DNA of 64,000 nucleotides from Marinobacter sp. AC-23. GTDB taxonomy: Bacteria; Pseudomonadota; Gammaproteobacteria; Pseudomonadales; Oleiphilaceae. The DNA lies in NCBI RefSeq assembly GCF_001858325.1, contig NZ_MBPP01000006.1, positions 62,001 to 126,000 of the forward strand, read 5' to 3'. The notes under the pieces are model-generated. The model was given only the letters and a program-made list of their open reading frames with translations, was not told the DNA's origin and searched no databases. Every line of letters starts with the position of its first letter. The stretch's first letter is position 1. This document shows positions 41,293 through 51,353 of the stretch, piece after piece. The position numbers were made by a program, and so were the translations under genes.

Positions 41293-43066
41293 GTCAAGCA
41301 GGGCCGAAACCAGACATCAAACAGGTTCAGCCGGGCGAAAGCTGGGAGACATACAAGCGCCTTCTGGCCTATGTAAAACCTTTTTGGCTGGCGTTTTCTC
41401 TTGCGGTTTTAGGTAACGTTATTTATGCGGCAGCGTCCACGGGAATGGCCGCAGCCATGGAATATGTGATAGCGGCCATTGAAAACCCCACCCAGCAAAA
41501 CCGGATACTGCTGACTGCGTTAATTGTAGGTATGTTCACGTTCCGTGGTATAGGAACATTTCTGAGCCAGTACTTCATTAGCTATGTTGGACGACAGGTT
41601 ATTAACTCGCTCCGCAACGATGTGTTCAACCGATTGATGGCACTCCCGTCCCGCTACTTTGATGAAAACGCAGCCGGTAGGCTGGTCTCCAAACTGACTT
41701 TTAACGTTGAACAGGTCGCGGAAGCGACCACGAACGCTGTAACAATTACCCTCAGGGAAGGCCTTACGATTGTTGGCTTGCTTGGTTTTATGTTGTACAC
41801 CAACTGGAAGCTGACTCTGATCTTTCTGGCTGTTGGGCCGTTGATCGGAGCAGTTGTGAGCTACGCCAGCAAGCGGTTCCGCAAGATTAGCCAGCGTATA
41901 CAAGGCTCAATGGGCGACATAACTCATGTGGCTTCCGAGGCAATTATTGGGTATCGGGTTGTACGGACGTTTGGTGGTGAAGAATACGAAAAGAAGCGTT
42001 TTCAAAAGGTTAATGATAGAAACTTAAAGCAAAGTCTGAAAATGGCCTCTACTCAAGCCATTAGTGTTCCCGTCATTCAGACTCTGGTTGCGATTGCTAT
42101 CGCAGCGCTCGTTTGGACCATGCTGGCGCCGGAGATACGAGGCGGTATGACCACGGGTCAGCTGGTTGCGTTTATTACTGCCGCTACCACCATGGCCAAG
42201 CCGATTCGCCAGGTGACATCGGTTCACGCCAAGATCCAGAAGGGTGTAGCGGCCGCGCACGATGTATTCAAAACCATAGACGAGCCCCCAGAGCAAGATC
42301 CCGGATCCTATACACCTGAGCGTGTAGAAGGCAACATTGAATTTGATCAGGTATCGTTTCGCTACCGCGACCAGCTCGACAATGTATTGGAAGGCATCAC
42401 CGTTGATATTCCCGCAGGCCAGAGCGTGGCCTTGGTAGGGCGTTCAGGCAGTGGTAAGTCAACCATGGTGAGCTTGTTACCTAGATTTTACGAGTACACG
42501 GGTGGCGATATCCGGATTGATGGACACTCACTCAAGGACTTTTCGCTAAAAGCGTTGCGAGCCCAGATTGCACTGGTTACTCAAAGCGTTGTGCTGTTTA
42601 ACGATTCGATTGCGGCCAATATCGCCTACGGTGCGCTTCGGGAGTACAGCCGGGAAGAAATACGTGAGGCAGCAGGCAAAGCGCACGCACTGGAGTTTAT
42701 CGACCGCATGCCTGAGGGATTGGACACCATGATTGGTGATAACGGTGTCATGCTTTCAGGCGGGCAGCGGCAGCGCCTGGCGATTGCCAGGGCCTTGCTC
42801 AAAGATGCCCCCATACTGATTCTGGATGAGGCTACCTCGGCGTTGGATACTGAGTCTGAACGGCATATTCAGGAAGCCTGGAAACCGTTATTCAAGGCCG
42901 AACGACTCTGGTTATTGCCCACAGACTTTCGACCATAGAGAGCGCCGACAGGATTTTGGTCATGGACGATGGCCGCATTGTTGAATCCGGGCACCATGAA
43001 GAGCTTCTCGCCAAGAATGGCGCTTATGCTCAGTTACATCAAATGCAGTTCAGTGAACACGCATGA
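41289..43066 (+). CDS. msbA: Lipid A export ATP-binding/permease MsbA (frameshifted)
   Basis: ABC exporter that flips lipid A-core across the inner membrane. Six-span N-terminal domain (about 25-330), then ATPase with Walker [10 protein letters not shown], signature [12 protein letters not shown], Walker [13 protein letters not shown]. One base is missing near 42878, right after the Walker B region; restoring it gives [20 protein letters not shown] and runs to the stop that overlaps lpxK (ATGA). About 592 residues if repaired. The exact overlap with lpxK in the repaired frame confirms the reading. Confidence 0.95.
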
Positions 43067-44100
43067 TTTCCTTGATAGATCGCCTTTGGTACGGCAAAGG
43101 CCGGCCATTGCTTCTGTTAACACCGCTTTCATGGCTTTACCGCACGGTTGCTGAAGCACGGCGACGCAAAGCGATCAAGACGCATACCCAAAAGCTACCG
43201 GTGCCGGTTGTAGTTGTAGGTAACATCACAGCCGGAGGCACCGGCAAATCCCCTTTAACCGCCTGGCTTGTGGATACCTTAAAAGCTGCCGGCTGGCGCC
43301 CCGTAGTGCTCAGCCGCGGCTATGGTGGCAACGCATCTGATTACCCACTATTGGTGACCAAAGATACATTGCCGTCTCTGGCAGGCGACGAACCGGTTAT
43401 GTTGGCGCAGGCAACTGGCACACCCGTGGTTGTTGATCCGGATAGGTGCCGTGGGGCAGCGTTTGCTCTCGAACATGCGCTGGGAGATGTTCTGATCAGC
43501 GACGACGGGCTTCAGCACTACAGGCTGCCGCGGGATATTGAGTTTTCAGTGTTTGATGGCGCCCGGGGAGTAGGTAATGGTGCGTTGATTCCTGTTGGGC
43601 CTCTGCGAGAGCCCGCCAACAGGCTAGACACGGTTGATTATGTGATTGTTAACGGGGCAGCCACTACCAACGATGCTGGCCGGGTACCACCCGAAGCGCT
43701 ATCGGGCATCAAGCACTCACATATGTATGCCATGAATCTTCAGCCTACGCGTTTGGTTAACCTGAAAACCGGTGAAACCCGGTCGCCCGAAAGCCTTCAG
43801 GGGCAGAAGATTCGTGCGATAGCTGGCATAGGTAACCCGACGCGCTTTTTTGATACGCTCAAAGAGCTAGGTGCAAAATTGATCGCTGTACCTTTCCCGG
43901 ATCACCATCGTTTTCGCCCTGAAGATCTCGGTTCTGAACCCGGTCACATGCTGGTGATGACTGCCAAAGATGGGGTGAAATGCAGCAGTTTTGCGCCGGA
44001 TAACGCGTGGGTGCTTTTTGTTGAAGCAACCTTGCCAAGGGCGTTGTCAGAATCTGTTCTTGAAAAATTGCGGGCGATTTCCGAGGCGCCTACTTCCTAA
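43063..44100 (+). CDS. lpxK: Tetraacyldisaccharide 4'-kinase LpxK
   Basis: Phosphorylates the 4' position of the lipid A disaccharide precursor at the inner membrane. P-loop [17 protein letters not shown]; further family segments [46 protein letters not shown] and [10 protein letters not shown]. 345 residues, complete. Overlaps msbA by four bases. Confidence 0.97.
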   Translation: MISLIDRLWYGKGRPLLLLTPLSWLYRTVAEARRRKAIKTHTQKLPVPVVVVGNITAGGTGKSPLTAWLVDTLKAAGWRPVVLSRGYGGNASDYPLLVTKDTLPSLAGDEPVMLAQATGTPVVVDPDRCRGAAFALEHALGDVLISDDGLQHYRLPRDIEFSVFDGARGVGNGALIPVGPLREPANRLDTVDYVIVNGAATTNDAGRVPPEALSGIKHSHMYAMNLQPTRLVNLKTGETRSPESLQGQKIRAIAGIGNPTRFFDTLKELGAKLIAVPFPDHHRFRPEDLGSEPGHMLVMTAKDGVKCSSFAPDNAWVLFVEATLPRALSESVLEKLRAISEAPTS

Positions 44101-44119
44101 CTGTCAGTGAGATTGCACT

Positions 44120-44308
44120 ATGGATAAAAAACTCGTGGCCATGCTTGCTTGCCCTGTTTGTAAGGGTGAGCTGAAGTTGAATGAAGCAAAAACCGAACTG
44201 ACATGCTTTCAGGATGGCATGGCTTTCCCTATTCGCGAGGGTATTCCCGTGATGCTGGCTACTGAGGCCCGCACGCTTACCACCGACGAGCGCCTTCACA
44301 AAAACTGA
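44120..44308 (+). CDS. ycaR: Trm112-family protein (UPF0434, YcaR)
   Basis: 62-residue zinc-ribbon-like protein: [20 protein letters not shown]... with CPVC and a later single Cys, then [11 protein letters not shown] typical of UPF0434/Trm112. Function in bacteria unclear; eukaryotic and archaeal Trm112 activates methyltransferases. It sits between lpxK and kdsB as in E. coli and Pseudomonas. Confidence 0.92.
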   Translation: MDKKLVAMLACPVCKGELKLNEAKTELTCFQDGMAFPIREGIPVMLATEARTLTTDERLHKN

Positions 44309-44335
44309 ACACATTCTCTGCAGGATCGAAACCCC

Positions 44336-45151
44336 ATGTCTTTTACGGTTGTGATTCCGGCTCGTTATGCCTCTACCCGTTTGCCGGGTAAACCTCTGCT
44401 GGATATTGCGGGCAAGCCCATGATTCAGCATGTTTGCGAGCGCGCATCAGAAAGTCAGGCCAGCCGCATTGTTGTAGCCACGGATGATTCACGTATTCAG
44501 GCCGCTTGTGAGGCATTTGGTGCTGAAGTTGTCATGACCTCGCCTAACCATGTTAGCGGCACCGATCGCCTTGAGGAGGTTGTGCGCAAGCTTGGGCTTG
44601 ATTCGGATCACCGTGTTGTGAATGTGCAGGGTGATGAGCCTTTAATTCCAGCAGAGCTGATCGACCAGGTTGCGGGCAATCTGGAGCGTTATCCGGAGGC
44701 TGCAATCGCGACACTCTGCGAGCGCCTGCATGATCTGGAACAGGTGTTCAACCCCAATGTGGTGAAGGTTGTGTTTGATGTAGAGGGTATGGCTCATTAC
44801 TTCAGTCGTGCACCCATTCCGTGGGCACGGGATTACTGGAGTGATATTGGCAAAGATAACCTGACGGCGCCCAATGCGGGGGCTGCTCTTAAGGATGGCT
44901 CAGGGTACTTTCGCCACATTGGTATTTACGGGTACCGCGCTAGTGTACTTGCCCAGTTTGTATCCTGGCCCCCGGCGCCAACCGAACAGGCGGAATCCCT
45001 GGAACAGCTTAGAGCTTTGTATAACGGTGCTCGTATCCATGTTGAAGTAGCAGCCGGAACGCCACCGGCAGGCGTTGACACGGAAGCGGATTTGCAGCGG
45101 GTTAGGGCCTGGATGGCCAAATCCATTGAAACAGGAGAAAACGGGGCATGA
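44336..45151 (+). CDS. kdsB: 3-deoxy-manno-octulosonate cytidylyltransferase KdsB
   Basis: Activates Kdo as CMP-Kdo for LPS core attachment to lipid A. Nucleotide-binding N-terminus [17 protein letters not shown], then [28 protein letters not shown] and [13 protein letters not shown]. 271 residues. The stop overlaps the next start (ATGA). Confidence 0.97.
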   Translation: MSFTVVIPARYASTRLPGKPLLDIAGKPMIQHVCERASESQASRIVVATDDSRIQAACEAFGAEVVMTSPNHVSGTDRLEEVVRKLGLDSDHRVVNVQGDEPLIPAELIDQVAGNLERYPEAAIATLCERLHDLEQVFNPNVVKVVFDVEGMAHYFSRAPIPWARDYWSDIGKDNLTAPNAGAALKDGSGYFRHIGIYGYRASVLAQFVSWPPAPTEQAESLEQLRALYNGARIHVEVAAGTPPAGVDTEADLQRVRAWMAKSIETGENGA

Positions 45152-45627
45152 GTAACCACGCCAGTGTGCTTTTTGTGTGTCTTGGCAATATTTGTCGTTC
45201 GCCAACCGCAGAGGGTGTATTTCGCAAACTGGTAGAACAGGCTGGGTTGCAGGAGCAAATTCACATCGATTCGTGTGGAACCAGCAATTGGCACATAGGT
45301 AAAGGGCCTGATTCTCGATCATTGGAAGCTGCAGGGAAGCGAGGGGTAGATATCAGCGGGCATAAGGCGCGTCAGTTTACCGAGAAAGACCTGGACACCT
45401 TCGACTATGTGGTGGTGATGGATCGCCAGAATTTGGCCGATGTAAAAGACATCTGGCACCAGAATGGTGGCACGAAACCCACACTGTTTCTTGAGTATGG
45501 CAGCTCTGAATTCGCAGAAGTTCCCGACCCCTATTACGGAGGTGAGGACGGGTTTGAGCACGTGCTTGATTTGATCGAAGAGGCTGGCGCAGGCCTGCTT
45601 CGGAGTATTCAGGAAGTTATGGCGTGA
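45148..45627 (+). CDS. Low-molecular-weight protein tyrosine phosphatase
   Basis: Phosphatase of 159 residues with the active-site P-loop CLGNICRS (C11 nucleophile, R17) at the N-terminus and the general-acid Asp in VPDPYYGG. In proteobacteria such enzymes often act on BY-kinases of polysaccharide export, but this copy is embedded in the kdsB-murB operon, so its substrate is open. Overlaps both neighbours by four bases. Confidence 0.94.
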   Translation: MSNHASVLFVCLGNICRSPTAEGVFRKLVEQAGLQEQIHIDSCGTSNWHIGKGPDSRSLEAAGKRGVDISGHKARQFTEKDLDTFDYVVVMDRQNLADVKDIWHQNGGTKPTLFLEYGSSEFAEVPDPYYGGEDGFEHVLDLIEEAGAGLLRSIQEVMA

Positions 45628-46673
45628 GCCTGCAGGCAAAACTTCAGGAGAACGTTGGGCTATCAAGGCTCAACACTCTGAGTGTATCCGCAACAGCAAA
45701 GCACTACATGGACGTTGCAGGCCTGGATGACTTGCATGGCGCACTGGCGTGGGCGCAAGAGAGCGGGCAAAAAACATTGGTGCTTGGCAGCGGCAGCAAC
45801 CTTGTTTTTGCGGGTGACTTTGATGGCCTTGTGATTCGCATGCGAATAGCAGCGCGATACTGGGAGAAGGTTGACGACTCAGGCGCCACACTGGTTTTGG
45901 GGGCTGGCGAAAACTGGCACGAAGCAGTGCTTTATGCCGCCGGAGCCGGTTACCGGGGTATTGAGAATCTGGCGCTTATTCCAGGCACAGCCGGTGCTGC
46001 GCCGGTTCAGAATATAGGCGCATACGGCGTTGAGCTTGGCGATACTTTGGTCTCCGTAACGGCGCTGGATCGCGATTCCAGCCAGCTTGTTTGCCTTGAT
46101 AACGCAGATTGTGGCTTTGCCTACAGAGACAGTTTGTTCAAGCGCTCGCCCGGCCGCTACATCATTACCCAGATAAGGCTCAGGTTGTCCCGCACACAGC
46201 CTTTGCAGCTTGGCTACAGGGATCTTGAAGATTACCTTGGCAGCGCCGTCTCTCAGGACCTGGATGCTTTAGCAGTAGCCGAGGCTGTGATGGCGATACG
46301 TCGCCGAAAGCTGCCGGATCCGGAGATAATTCCCAACGCCGGTAGTTTTTTCAAAAACCCGGTAGTGCCTGTGGAACAGTTTAGTGAACTTCAGGCTGCG
46401 CACCCACACGTTGTTGGCTATCCATACAATGGCAAGGTAAAGCTTGCTGCAGCTTGGCTGATTGACCAAAGCGGATGGAAGGGCTACCGAAATGCCCGCG
46501 TAGGCGTTCATAACCGTCAAGCATTGGTGCTGATTAATCATTCTGGTGGAACAGGGCGTGATGTCTTGGCGCTGGCTTCGGAAATCTGCCAGTCGGTAAA
46601 GGAGCGCTTTGGTGTAAAGCTGGAGATGGAGCCGGGCATCGTAGGCGGCACAGCGCCACAACTGAGCATCTAA
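45624..46673 (+). CDS. murB: UDP-N-acetylenolpyruvoylglucosamine reductase MurB
   Basis: FAD/NADPH enzyme producing UDP-MurNAc for peptidoglycan. FAD-binding VLGSGSNLVFAGDF, GIENLALIPGTAGAAPVQNIGAYG, the catalytic YRDSLFK, and NAGSFFKNPVV are typical of the type I (E. coli-like) enzyme, length 349. GTG start overlapping the phosphatase stop. Last gene of the exbB-murB run. Confidence 0.96.
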   Translation: MSLQAKLQENVGLSRLNTLSVSATAKHYMDVAGLDDLHGALAWAQESGQKTLVLGSGSNLVFAGDFDGLVIRMRIAARYWEKVDDSGATLVLGAGENWHEAVLYAAGAGYRGIENLALIPGTAGAAPVQNIGAYGVELGDTLVSVTALDRDSSQLVCLDNADCGFAYRDSLFKRSPGRYIITQIRLRLSRTQPLQLGYRDLEDYLGSAVSQDLDALAVAEAVMAIRRRKLPDPEIIPNAGSFFKNPVVPVEQFSELQAAHPHVVGYPYNGKVKLAAAWLIDQSGWKGYRNARVGVHNRQALVLINHSGGTGRDVLALASEICQSVKERFGVKLEMEPGIVGGTAPQLSI

Positions 46674-46686
46674 CCGCTTGGCCGAT

Positions 46687-46716
46687 GATCCAAGGCCTTG
46701 CGACAGGCCTTGGATC
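46687..46716. terminator. Hairpin between convergent murB and proS
   Basis: GATCCAAGGCCT and AGGCCTTGGATC form a perfect 12-base stem with the loop TGCGAC, 13 bases after the murB stop. There is no real T-run on either side, so it may be a weak intrinsic terminator or an RNA 3'-end stabiliser. Placement between convergent genes favours termination. Confidence 0.65.
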
Positions 46717-46736
46717 AGATCTCTTAATAAGTGCTT

Positions 46737-48487
46737 TTATAAACTCTTGCGAGGCGATGCCTTGATCAGAAGCGGCAAAGCCTCTTCGATGGCAATGTCC
46801 TGCTTGTCTGCATCCCTGCGCCCCTTGTACTCCAGTGTGCCGGCAGCAAGCCCGCGATCTGAAATGACAAAGCGGTGGGGGATTCCGATCAATTCCATAT
46901 CCGCAAATTTTACGCCGGGGCGCTCTTTACGGTCGTCCAGCAACACATCGTAGCCCGCCTGCTTTAACCGCTCGTAAAGTTTCTCGCCGGCTTCCGCTAC
47001 TACGGGCGTTTTGTGGGCATTCAGCGTAACAATAGCCACCTGAAAGGGGGCAATGGCATCCGGCCAGGTAATGCCTTTGTCATCGTGATTCTGCTCAATT
47101 GAGGCCGCCACAATGCGGGACACGCCGATTCCGTAGCAGCCCATATCCATGATTACGGTTTTACCGTTCTCGTCGAGTACCGTGGCGTTCATGGCGGTGC
47201 TGTATTTGTTGCCCAGCTTGAAGATGTGGCCAACTTCAATGCCTCTGCGTATTTCCAGCGTACCCTTGCCATCCGGGCTGGCATCGCCTTCTACAACATC
47301 GCGAATGTCTTCAGTGCGGCCCAACGGCAAGTCTCGTTCCCAGTTTACGCCTGTCAGGTGGTAGCCTTCCTTGTTGGCACCGCACACGAAATCGGCAAGG
47401 TGGGCCGCGCTGCGATCCACAATAACGGTAACGTTCAGATTTACCGGGCCAATGGATCCGGGCTTGCAGCCAATGGTTGATTCGATTTCTTCATCGGTTG
47501 CCATGGTCAATGGCTCTGCAACGCCTGCTAAATTTTCTGCTTTAATTTCGTTTAACGTATGGTCGCCACGCAAGATCAAGGCAACCAAGCCGGCCTTGTT
47601 CTTTTCATTTCCTTCACTCGCCTCATCCGCTTCTGCTTTAACCAGCAAAGTTTTAACCGTGCGGGTGGCATCAATGTTCAGAAATTGCGAAATAGCCTCA
47701 ATGGTGCGCTGATCCGGCGTTGCAATCTCTTTCAACTCTTCAGCCGGTGCTGCGCGCTCGCCAGATGGGGCAACGGCTTCGGCCTTTTCGATGTTGGCGG
47801 CGTAATCGCTGTCAGTGCTGAATACAATGTCGTCTTCGCCTGAGGAGGCGAGCACATGGAATTCATGGGACGCACTGCCGCCAATGGCACCTGAATCGGC
47901 TTGTACCGGCCGGTAATCCAGGCCCAGGCGGTCAAAGATGGCGCAGTAGGTGCGGTGCATAACCTGATAGGTTTCATCCAGGGATTCGGCATTCACGTGA
48001 AAGGAGTAGGCGTCCTTCATGATGAACTCCCGGGCGCGCATCACCCGAAGCGGGGACGACGCTCGTCGCGGAACTTGGTCTGGATCTGATAGAAGCTGGC
48101 CGGCAGTTCCTTGTAGCTTTTCAGCTCATTGCGGACCAGGTCGGTAATGACTTCTTCGTGGGTGGGGCCAAAACAGAACTCACGGCCGTGGCGGTCATTC
48201 ATTCTTAGTAGCTCACCACCATATTGCGTCCAGCGCCCGGACTCTTCCCAGAGCTCTGCTGGTTGAATCGCCGGCATCAGCAATTCCTGCGCGCCGCTTT
48301 TATCCATTTCTTCACGAACAATCCGCTCTACCTTGCGCAAGGTCCGCAAGCCCATGGGCAGCCATGTGTAAAGGCCGGCCGCCAGTTTCCGGATCATGCC
48401 TGCACGCAACATCAGCTGGTGGCTGATAACCTCGGCGTCAGAAGGCGTCTCTTTCTGGGTTGCAATCAGATAACGGCTTGCTCGCAT
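46737..48487 (-). CDS. proS: Prolyl-tRNA synthetase ProS (frameshifted)
   Basis: Class II aminoacyl-tRNA synthetase of the bacterial long form with an editing (INS) domain. N-terminal [18 protein letters not shown], motif 1 [30 protein letters not shown], motif 3 [12 protein letters not shown]. The frame breaks inside motif 2 near 48044: one base is missing, and restoring it gives [20 protein letters not shown]. About 583 residues if repaired. The enzyme is essential, so the break is almost certainly a sequence error. Confidence 0.95.
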
Positions 48488-48595
48488 TGTGGTTTCCGTT
48501 CAGTGGTGTTTCATAGAATAAAGTGGCGTTTATTGTACGGAGCTTCCGCACAAGGTACAGACGGCGAAAGCTTTATCCGGCCAGTGGGCGAGAAG

Positions 48596-49093
48596 TTACG
48601 ACAAATACCCCAGAGGCAGGGCCGTGCTATCAATAACACGCTTTAAAACAAAGCTTGAGTGAACGCCGCTGACGCCCTGAATCCGGGTTATTCGGTTGAG
48701 CAGAAAGTGATGGTATTGATCCATATCGGGCACCACCACTTTCAGCATGTAATCTGCATCGTGCCCTGTGACCAGATAGCACTCCAGCACTTCAGGGTAT
48801 TCACTCACCTGTTCTTCAAACGCTGCAAAGCGCTCAGGTGTGTGCCGGTCCATCCCTATCAGAATGATAGCAGTCAGTGAGAGGCCGAGCTTTTTGTGAT
48901 CAAGCACCGTTACCGTGCGCACAATAATGCCCGCATCTTCAAGGGCGCGTACTCGTCTCAGGCAGGGGGAGGGGGATAACCCCACTTTTTCTGCAAGCTG
49001 CTGGTTGGTCAGGGACGCGTCTTTTTGGATCTGGGCCAGAATCTTCCGGTCTATTTTGTCTATTTGTATGAGAATGTCGTTATTTGGCAGCAT
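48596..49093 (-). CDS. Lrp/AsnC-family transcriptional regulator
   Basis: 165-residue feast/famine regulator: winged helix (about 10-60, KIDRKILAQIQKDASLTNQQ, VGLSPSPCLRRVRALEDAGI) and a C-terminal RAM ligand-binding domain (about 75-155, EVLECYLVTGHDADYMLKV). Divergent from leuA with about 145 bases between starts, so a role in branched-chain amino acid control is plausible but unproven. Confidence 0.9.
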   Translation of the reverse strand: MLPNNDILIQIDKIDRKILAQIQKDASLTNQQLAEKVGLSPSPCLRRVRALEDAGIIVRTVTVLDHKKLGLSLTAIILIGMDRHTPERFAAFEEQVSEYPEVLECYLVTGHDADYMLKVVVPDMDQYHHFLLNRITRIQGVSGVHSSFVLKRVIDSTALPLGYLS

Positions 49094-49239
49094 AAAATTG
49101 CTTTATCGTTTGAGTTAATGGCAGGAATAGCCAATAAAGTACGCTTTAAGGAGCTATTTCGCAATCACCTGTCGCCAGAAAGGCGTTAAACTTGATTCCT
49201 GAACATAGAACCCCCGAACCGCTACGGAGAACCACAAGC

Positions 49240-50934
49240 ATGGCTTTTGATCATCGCAAATACGCAGCTTTTCGGCCGGTGGCCAAAACTGATCGCCGCT
49301 GGCCAGACAAGGTTATCCAAAAGGCACCCACTTGGTGTGCGGTGGATCTTCGCGATGGCAACCAGGCTCTGGTAAAGCCTATGAATGTTGCCCAGAAACA
49401 GCGCATGTTCGATTTGCTCGTAAAACTGGGGTTCAAGGAGATCGAAATCGGCTTTCCCGCAGCTAGCCAGCCGGATTTTGATTTTTGCCGCAAGCTGATT
49501 GAAGAAAACCGAATTCCTGAGGATGTGAAAATCCAGGTGCTTACCCAGGCACGGCCAGCGTTGATTGAACGCACCTATGAGGCCTTGAAAGGTGCCCGTC
49601 GCGCCATTGTTCACGTTTATAACTCTACGTCGACGGTACAGCGTGAGCAGGTGTTTGGGCTGGATCGGGCGGGAATCCGGGACATCGCGGTAAGGGGCGC
49701 TCAAGTGGTCAAGGATTTGGCTGCTCAGCATCCAGAAACGGAGTGGACTTTTCAGTACTCGCCGGAGAGCTTTACAGGCACAGAATTGGATTTTGCCGTT
49801 GAAGTTATTGATGCGGTATCGGACGTATGGCGCCCAGATGAAGGGCAGCCGGTTATTATTAACTTGCCTGCAACTGTGGAAATGTCCACGCCGAACGTGT
49901 TCGCAGATCAGATCGAATGGGTGTGTGACAACATTCGCCGCCGGGACTACATAAGCATCAGTGTGCACACCCACAATGACCGGGGCTGTGGTGTGGCAGC
50001 GGCGGAGTTGGCGGTTATGGCCGGGGCAGATCGCGTTGAAGGTACGCTGATGGGCAACGGTGAGCGCACGGGCAACATGGATTTGGTAACCATGGCTATG
50101 AACCTGTATTCCCAGGGTATTGACCCCACGCTGGATTTGTCTGGCATGGCGGAGATTACGGAGGTTGTTGAGGCCTGTACTGAAATCTCTACCCATCCTC
50201 GCCATCCGTACGCTGGCGAGCTGGTGTTCACCGCGTTCTCGGGTAGCCATCAGGACGCCATTCGTAAATGCCTGGCGCGTAGAAAAGATGGGGATGCATG
50301 GAATGTCGCGTATTTGCCTATAGATCCATTTGATTTGGGTCGTCGGTACGAAGAGGTTGTGCGTATCAACAGCCAATCTGGTAAAGGCGGGGTGGCCTAT
50401 ATCCTCGAGCGAGACTACAACATCAGCTTGCCGCGCTGGCTGCAGATCGAGTTCAGCAAGGTGGTTCAACAGGCCGCAGAAACGAATGGTGGCGAGATTG
50501 ATTCAATGGCCATTCATAGCTTGTTTGAGCAACGTTACCTGAAGGTTCATGACGACTGGGCGCTGCGTGGCTATGATCTGCACAGAGATGAGAATGGCGT
50601 TTACGCTGAGGTGACCTTTGGTTGTGAATCGGCCCCGGCGAGGCTCGAAGGACATGGCCTTGGTGCGGTGGAGGCAGTTTCTGCTGCGCTGGAGAAGCGC
50701 TTTGGGTTTGCTATAGCGGTAGAAGCCTATGATGAGTTTGCGTTGGGAGAGGGCACCCAGGCCAATGCGCTGGCCTGTATCCGTTTGACCGCCGGAGGCA
50801 AGCATTGCAGTGCGGCAGCCTTGGCCGAAGATACAACCTCCGCAACTCTGCAGGCATTGTTTTCCGCAGTCGCCCAAGCAGCGGGTGAGTTTGAGGGCAA
50901 GGTTGGCAGCCAGGAAGGTGCGGTAAGCGCCTGA
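49240..50934 (+). CDS. leuA: 2-isopropylmalate synthase LeuA
   Basis: First committed step of leucine synthesis: condensation of acetyl-CoA with 2-oxoisovalerate. Catalytic domain with LRDGNQALVKPM, SVHTHNDRGCGVAAAEL (metal ligands) and GTLMGNGERTGNMDL; C-terminal LeuA regulatory dimer domain (about 440-550) for leucine feedback. 564 residues, the longer type 2 form common in Pseudomonas-like bacteria. Start chosen at MAFDHRKYAAF, with ACGGAG upstream. Followed by a long perfect hairpin. Confidence 0.96.
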   Translation: MAFDHRKYAAFRPVAKTDRRWPDKVIQKAPTWCAVDLRDGNQALVKPMNVAQKQRMFDLLVKLGFKEIEIGFPAASQPDFDFCRKLIEENRIPEDVKIQVLTQARPALIERTYEALKGARRAIVHVYNSTSTVQREQVFGLDRAGIRDIAVRGAQVVKDLAAQHPETEWTFQYSPESFTGTELDFAVEVIDAVSDVWRPDEGQPVIINLPATVEMSTPNVFADQIEWVCDNIRRRDYISISVHTHNDRGCGVAAAELAVMAGADRVEGTLMGNGERTGNMDLVTMAMNLYSQGIDPTLDLSGMAEITEVVEACTEISTHPRHPYAGELVFTAFSGSHQDAIRKCLARRKDGDAWNVAYLPIDPFDLGRRYEEVVRINSQSGKGGVAYILERDYNISLPRWLQIEFSKVVQQAAETNGGEIDSMAIHSLFEQRYLKVHDDWALRGYDLHRDENGVYAEVTFGCESAPARLEGHGLGAVEAVSAALEKRFGFAIAVEAYDEFALGEGTQANALACIRLTAGGKHCSAAALAEDTTSATLQALFSAVAQAAGEFEGKVGSQEGAVSA

Positions 50935-50968
50935 TAAGGCGAGCCCATTACTCGTTTATTTCGCTCAA

Positions 50969-51006
50969 AATGCAACAAGCCGGCACAGGTGCCGGCTTGT
51001 TGCATT
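50969..51006. terminator. Long bidirectional hairpin terminator, leuA/csp
   Basis: An 18-base perfect inverted repeat (left arm from AATGCAACAAG, right arm ending CTTGTTGCATT) with a two-base loop lies between convergent leuA and the cold shock gene. The GC-rich core GCCGGCAC and T-containing ends fit termination of both transcripts. Confidence 0.85.
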
Positions 51007-51031
51007 CTTCCATGCCCGTGAGGGGCAAAGG

Positions 51032-51241
51032 TTAAACGGGTGTTACGTTTTCCGCCTGTGGGCCTTTTGGGCCCTGTGTGACGGTGAACTGTACTTGCTG
51101 ACCTTCGGTCAGGGTACGGAACCCGCCAGAGTTGATGGCACTGTAGTGCACAAAGACGTCATCGCCGCCGTCCTGAGCAATGAAGCCGAACCCTTTGGAT
51201 TCGTTAAACCACTTTACGCTGCCTGTTTTTGTATCTGACAT
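51032..51241 (-). CDS. Cold shock protein, CspA family
   Basis: 69-residue RNA chaperone. RNP1 KGFGFIAQD and RNP2 DVFVHYSAI are complete; the protein ends in [13 protein letters not shown], typical of CspA/CspE. Ribosome-binding site AGGAAAG upstream. Monocistronic between two hairpins and prpE. Distinct from the longer CspD-like gene at 25 kb. Confidence 0.96.
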   Translation of the reverse strand: MSDTKTGSVKWFNESKGFGFIAQDGGDDVFVHYSAINSGGFRTLTEGQQVQFTVTQGPKGPQAENVTPV

Positions 51242-51353
51242 TGATCTTTCCTGTATTTCTGAGATTCCCCCTCACGGGGCGCTGAAGATTTTCCACAGCA
51301 AATTTAGTATAGACCGACTTTGGGGGTCGTCAACGTTGTCTGAACGGCTTCTT

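Noticed and set aside
49222..50469. 415-residue open reading frame antisense to leuA
   Set aside because: Long antisense frame opposite a fully conserved gene; low-complexity His/Arg-rich translation, no family resemblance, no ribosome-binding site.
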